8,837 bases of DNA, taken from the NCBI GenBank assembly GCA_003499585.1, contig DNSU01000160.1:7809-16645 (forward strand). Direction: 5' to 3'. This document shows, piece after piece, positions 6,251 to 8,837 of the stretch. Position 1 is the first letter of the stretch; the number at the start of each line of letters is the position of its first letter. A program made the translations under genes and the position numbers. The DNA comes from Cyanobacteria bacterium UBA9579 (GTDB taxonomy: Bacteria > Cyanobacteriota > Vampirovibrionia > Gastranaerophilales > UBA9579). The notes below the pieces were generated by a model. The model had not been told where the DNA came from and did no database searches. It saw only the letters and a program-made list of their open reading frames with translations.

Positions 6251-6371
6251 GTATTCTGACACATTAATTTTGCAAGGGAGATTTGTTCTCGCAGGAGCCT
6301 ATATGCGAAGCATATCAAGCGACGAAGAGAATAAATCTCCCTTGATCATTATAATTAACTTGTCAGAGTGC
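6251..6371. mobile_element. MITE-like palindromic element with TA flanks
   Basis: The 121-bp element has terminal inverted repeats: the left end GTATTCTGACACATTAATT (6251-6269) and the complement of the right end GCACTCTGACAAGTTAATT agree at 15 of 19 positions. A TA dinucleotide flanks each end (6249-6250 and 6372-6373), as a target duplication made by IS630/Tc1-mariner transposases would leave. Inside lies an 18-bp arm pair (6273-6290 with 6327-6344, one G-T), and at the centre a six-pair hairpin, ATATGC-GAA-GCATAT (6301-6315). It has no coding capacity. It sits between the zinc-ribbon operon and ogt. On the minus strand it is not followed by a T-run, so it is not a standard ogt terminator, though the folded transcript could protect or end the ogt message. 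Other copies in the genome are not visible here. Confidence 0.55.
6273..6344. repeat. Inner long hairpin of the palindromic element
   Basis: CAAGGGAGATTTGTTCTC (6273-6290) pairs with GAGAATAAATCTCCCTTG (6327-6344) over 18 positions, all Watson-Crick but one G-T. The loop holds GCAGGAGC and AAGCGACGAAG, words that recall, from memory only, dispersed palindromes seen in many bacterial genomes, interrupted here by the ATATGCGAAGCATAT mini-hairpin. Confidence 0.8.
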
Positions 6372-6425
6372 TAATGCAGTGTAAAAAAATACATAGGATT
6401 TTAATGCGAATCGAGTTATCTTCTC

Positions 6426-6926
6426 TTAATCTCTATTACTTAATTCCAGATTCAGCAAAAATTCTTTTATTTTTACTCCACCGGAAAACCCGCCTATACT
6501 ACCATCAGAATTAATTACCCTGTGACAGGGAAATATAATAGGCAATGGGTTTTTAGAATTAGCAGTTCCAACAGCACGAAAAGCTTTAGGATTATTAATT
6601 TTTTCCGCTAATTGTTTATAGCTTATAACTTGTCCATAGTGAATTTTACCTAATTCAGCCCATACTCTTTTTTGAAACTCAGTTCCTGTTAAAAACTCCG
6701 CTTCTACACTGAAAGCCTTTAAATCCCCTGACAAATACTCTTTAAGCTGGTTTACTACTTCTTTATTGGAATAAATATCTTTTTTCAGAGAAAAACCGAT
6801 TTTATTAACAAAATTATGAAGATCATTTTCATTTAAATCAATATAGACCAGCTTGTCTTCACTGGAAGCTACTCTAATGGTTTTAAAAGGTTTAAATTTA
6901 AATTCAGTATAATAAATTGTTTTCAT
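6426..6926 (-). CDS. ogt: Methylated-DNA--protein-cysteine methyltransferase
   Basis: This protein of 166 residues has the length and motifs of a bacterial Ogt/MGMT alkyltransferase. The enzyme removes alkyl groups from O6 of guanine (and O4 of thymine) by transferring them irreversibly to its own cysteine. The active site is IFPCHRVI with C134, followed by GSIGGFSGG. R117 (in AFRAVGTANSKNPLP) corresponds to the arginine finger that fills the gap of the flipped base, and Y103 (in ISYKQLA) to the tyrosine that helps flip the nucleotide. An N-terminal domain (about 1-80) precedes the DNA-binding domain; there is no Ada-type zinc or AraC domain, so it is a repair enzyme only. Its ATG follows the ffh stop codon with one base between, and there is no Shine-Dalgarno in front; translation probably depends on ribosomes finishing ffh. 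It ends the ftsY-ffh-ogt cluster. The gene symbol ogt rather than ada C-terminal paralogue is by architecture. Confidence 0.95.
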   Translation of the reverse strand: MKTIYYTEFKFKPFKTIRVASSEDKLVYIDLNENDLHNFVNKIGFSLKKDIYSNKEVVNQLKEYLSGDLKAFSVEAEFLTGTEFQKRVWAELGKIHYGQVISYKQLAEKINNPKAFRAVGTANSKNPLPIIFPCHRVINSDGSIGGFSGGVKIKEFLLNLELSNRD

Positions 6927-6927
6927 A

Positions 6928-8304
6928 TTACATTGGAGGAAACATTTTTCTTAATTCAGGAGGCAATTTATGTTTCATTTTACCGGGATTACCTCTCATT
7001 GATTTAGTCATATCCGTCATTTTCTTCATCATTTTGCGCATATTTTCAAATTCTTTTAAGAATTTGTTGATCTCTTCTATAGGCAGCCCACAGCCTTTGG
7101 CGATTCTTCTTTTTCTGTTCGGATTTATAATATCAGGATTTCGCCTTTCTTCAGGAGTCATACTATTTATGCTTGCTTCAATTCTTTTTAACTGCTTTTC
7201 TCCAACGTGCGCTATTTGCTCGCGGTCATTTTTTGACATGCCGGGAATTGGCAGCATTCCTAAAATTTGATCCAAAGAACCAAGCATTTTCATCTGTTTT
7301 TGAACTTTCATAAAATCTTCAAGTGAAAATTCTTTATTTCTCATCTTCCTTTCGAGTTCTTTGGCGGATTCAACGTCAAAGTTTTCCTGAGCTTTTTCAA
7401 TTAAACTAAGAACATCCCCCATTCCAAGAATTCTTTGTGCCATTCTATCAGGATGAAAAGGCTCCAGTGCATCAAGTTTCTCTCCCATACCCGCAAATTT
7501 AACAGGTTTTCCTGTAGCGTGAGTTACACTAAGTGCAGCACCGCCTCTTGCATCGCCATCAAGCTTGGTCAGGATTATGCCTGAAATCCCTAATTGCTCG
7601 TTAAATGTCTCAGCAACACCAACCGCCGCTTGACCAGTCATTGAGTCAATTACTAAGAGTTTTTCTGCAGGAGTAAATAACCTGTCAAGAATAACAAGCT
7701 CAGCCATCAGCTCGGTATCAACCTGCAATCTGCCGGCTGTATCAACTATAACAGTATTATGACCATTTTCTTTTGCATAATCTATTCCTGATGAAACAAT
7801 AGAACGAACATCAGTACTATCTGCTAAAGTAAATACAGGAACGTTAATTTGTTTTCCTAAGGATTGCAATTGTTGTATAGCCGCAGGTCTGTACACGTCA
7901 GCTGCAATCAGTAGAGGATTTCTGCCATCTTTTCTGATTTTTACTGCCAACTTTGCGGCTGACGTTGTTTTGCCTGAACCCTGCAAGCCGAACAGCATTA
8001 TAATATTAGGCTTACCTTCAGTAGAAATAGGCTTATACTCACCACCTAATAATTTAACAAGCTCATCATATACAACTTTAACAAGTTGTTGACCTGGAGT
8101 CAGACTTTTTAAAACTTCTTCTCCATAAGCTCTATCTTTTATATTTGAAATAAACGCTTTTACAACTTTTAAACTGACATCAGCCTCTAATAAAGCTCTT
8201 CTGACTTCTCTTAAAGCTTCAGTTATATTATCTTCTGTAAGTGTTCCTTGCCTTGAGGCATTTTTTATTGTTTCCTGTAGACGGTCTGATAATGCTTCAA
8301 ACAT
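6928..8304 (-). CDS. ffh: Signal recognition particle protein Ffh
   Basis: This is the SRP54-type GTPase of 458 residues that, with 4.5S/6S RNA, binds signal sequences of nascent membrane proteins and docks on FtsY. The N domain (1-90) has the helix EALREVRRALLEADV. The G domain has GLQGSGKT (106-113), DVYRPAA (136-142), DTAGR (188-192), TKLDGDARGG (246-255) and GMGEK (272-276). The M domain (about 300-458) is rich in methionine, with the finger-loop region MLPIPGM (350-356) and the RNA-binding segment RKRRIAKGCG (397-406), where the second-last residue is Cys rather than the more usual Ser. Length and motifs indicate an intact protein. GGAG (8313-8316) eight bases before the ATG fixes the start. 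It lies 39 bases after ftsY and one base before ogt, all on the minus strand, so the three are probably one transcript. The usual neighbour rpsP is absent here. Confidence 0.98.
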   Translation of the reverse strand: MFEALSDRLQETIKNASRQGTLTEDNITEALREVRRALLEADVSLKVVKAFISNIKDRAYGEEVLKSLTPGQQLVKVVYDELVKLLGGEYKPISTEGKPNIIMLFGLQGSGKTTSAAKLAVKIRKDGRNPLLIAADVYRPAAIQQLQSLGKQINVPVFTLADSTDVRSIVSSGIDYAKENGHNTVIVDTAGRLQVDTELMAELVILDRLFTPAEKLLVIDSMTGQAAVGVAETFNEQLGISGIILTKLDGDARGGAALSVTHATGKPVKFAGMGEKLDALEPFHPDRMAQRILGMGDVLSLIEKAQENFDVESAKELERKMRNKEFSLEDFMKVQKQMKMLGSLDQILGMLPIPGMSKNDREQIAHVGEKQLKRIEASINSMTPEERRNPDIINPNRKRRIAKGCGLPIEEINKFLKEFENMRKMMKKMTDMTKSMRGNPGKMKHKLPPELRKMFPPM

Positions 8305-8343
8305 AATATATACTCCGGTATCTCTTTTATTTTAGTAGTGCTG

Positions 8344-8837
8344 TTATTTTTCAAATAATGCGTTAACAAAATCATCAGGATTAAAATCCTTTAAGTCTTC
8401 CAATTTTTCGCCAACTCCGATCAGCTTAACAGGCAGGCCAAACTCTTTTGAAACGGCTATGACAACTCCACCTTTTGCGGTTCCGTCTAATTTAGTAAGA
8501 GCAACCGAAGTAAGCTGAACAGCTTCATTAAATACTTCTGCTTGCTTTAGTCCATTTTGTCCTGTAGTTGCATCAAGGACTAACAATGATTCTGATAAAC
8601 ATTCTGGAGCTTCTCTATCTATAACTCGTTTAACCTTGCTTAGTTCTTCCATTAAATTAAACTTGTTCTGCAATCTTCCCGCTGTATCAATCAATAAAAT
8701 GTCTGCTTTTTGCTCTTTAGAATAAATTATTGCATCGTATACTACTGAAGCAGGATCAGCACCATCTCGCCTGATTATTTCAGCACCTGCTCTGTTAGTC
8801 CATATTTCAAGCTGATCTTCAGCAGCGGCTCTATATG
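8344..8837 (-). CDS. ftsY: Signal recognition particle receptor FtsY (N-terminus beyond window)
   Basis: The C-terminal 164 codons of FtsY are present; the frame is open to the window edge, so the gene is cut by the window rather than truncated. The visible part starts in the G2-type motif YRAAAEDQL, which pairs with the Ffh equivalent, then has LLIDTAGRL (G3), TKLDGTAKGG (G4) and LIGVGEKLEDL (G5 and closing loop), ending with the typical FNPDDFVNALF. RAAAEDQLEIW rather than RPAAIQQL distinguishes it from Ffh. FtsY is the membrane-associated receptor that forms a twin-GTPase complex with Ffh and hands ribosomes to SecYEG. The upstream N domain and any acidic A domain cannot be seen. A TTG at 8694 lies inside the G3 motif and is not a real start. 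It is the first gene visible of the ftsY-ffh-ogt cluster. Confidence 0.97.
   Translation of the reverse strand, partial: YRAAAEDQLEIWTNRAGAEIIRRDGADPASVVYDAIIYSKEQKADILLIDTAGRLQNKFNLMEELSKVKRVIDREAPECLSESLLVLDATTGQNGLKQAEVFNEAVQLTSVALTKLDGTAKGGVVIAVSKEFGLPVKLIGVGEKLEDLKDFNPDDFVNALFEK

Noticed and set aside
6917..7270. Plus-strand open frame of 117 codons opposite the end of ffh
   Set aside because: It is a hydrophobic antisense shadow of the Met-rich Ffh M domain.
8692..8694. TTG as an ftsY start codon
   Set aside because: It lies in the middle of the conserved LLIDTAGR motif, and the frame continues upstream with FtsY-like sequence to the window edge.

Overview
This is an AT-rich bacterial chromosomal window that is mostly housekeeping sequence, with a few accessory features. 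It carries complete or partial genes for MutS2, Ffh, FtsY and an O6-alkylguanine-DNA alkyltransferase, together with small stress-type or accessory proteins. Shine-Dalgarno sites are clear in front of most genes. The lineage cannot be fixed from the sequence alone. Low GC, MutS2, a cyanobacterial-looking Ffh and an RTX-repeat protein would suit a non-photosynthetic relative of Cyanobacteria (a Gastranaerophilales/Melainabacteria-like genome), but that is a guess.

Layout from left to right. Positions 1-517 (minus) hold the N-terminal part of a pirin-family protein cut by the window edge. Positions 679-1263 (minus) encode a CPBP-family membrane protease. A divergent intergenic region with an 11-bp inverted repeat separates it from mutS2 (1444-3816, plus). 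A perfect 17-bp hairpin then acts as a shared terminator between mutS2 and the convergent RTX-repeat gene (3913-4614, minus). Positions 4615-5078 are non-coding: a likely RTX promoter, a possible small RNA with its own promoter and terminator on the plus strand, and a perfect 18-bp hairpin that probably terminates the next minus-strand operon. That operon (5079-6171) encodes a zinc-ribbon/YbjQ-domain protein and a small cupin, overlapping by 17 bases. A 121-bp palindromic element with terminal inverted repeats and flanking TA dinucleotides, MITE-like, lies at 6251-6371. The right end is a minus-strand ftsY-ffh-ogt cluster (8837-6426), with ftsY cut by the window edge.

How the genes work together: FtsY and Ffh are the receptor and the protein core of the signal recognition particle, which targets membrane proteins co-translationally. 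Ogt is translationally coupled behind ffh and repairs alkylated guanine. The zinc-ribbon/YbjQ protein and cupin are co-expressed but have no known joint function. No complete new system is evident. The best leads are the RTX protein with an unusual His/Asn-rich and Pro/Gln-rich C-terminus, the MITE-like palindrome, the possible small RNA upstream of the RTX gene, and the zinc-ribbon/YbjQ plus cupin gene pair.
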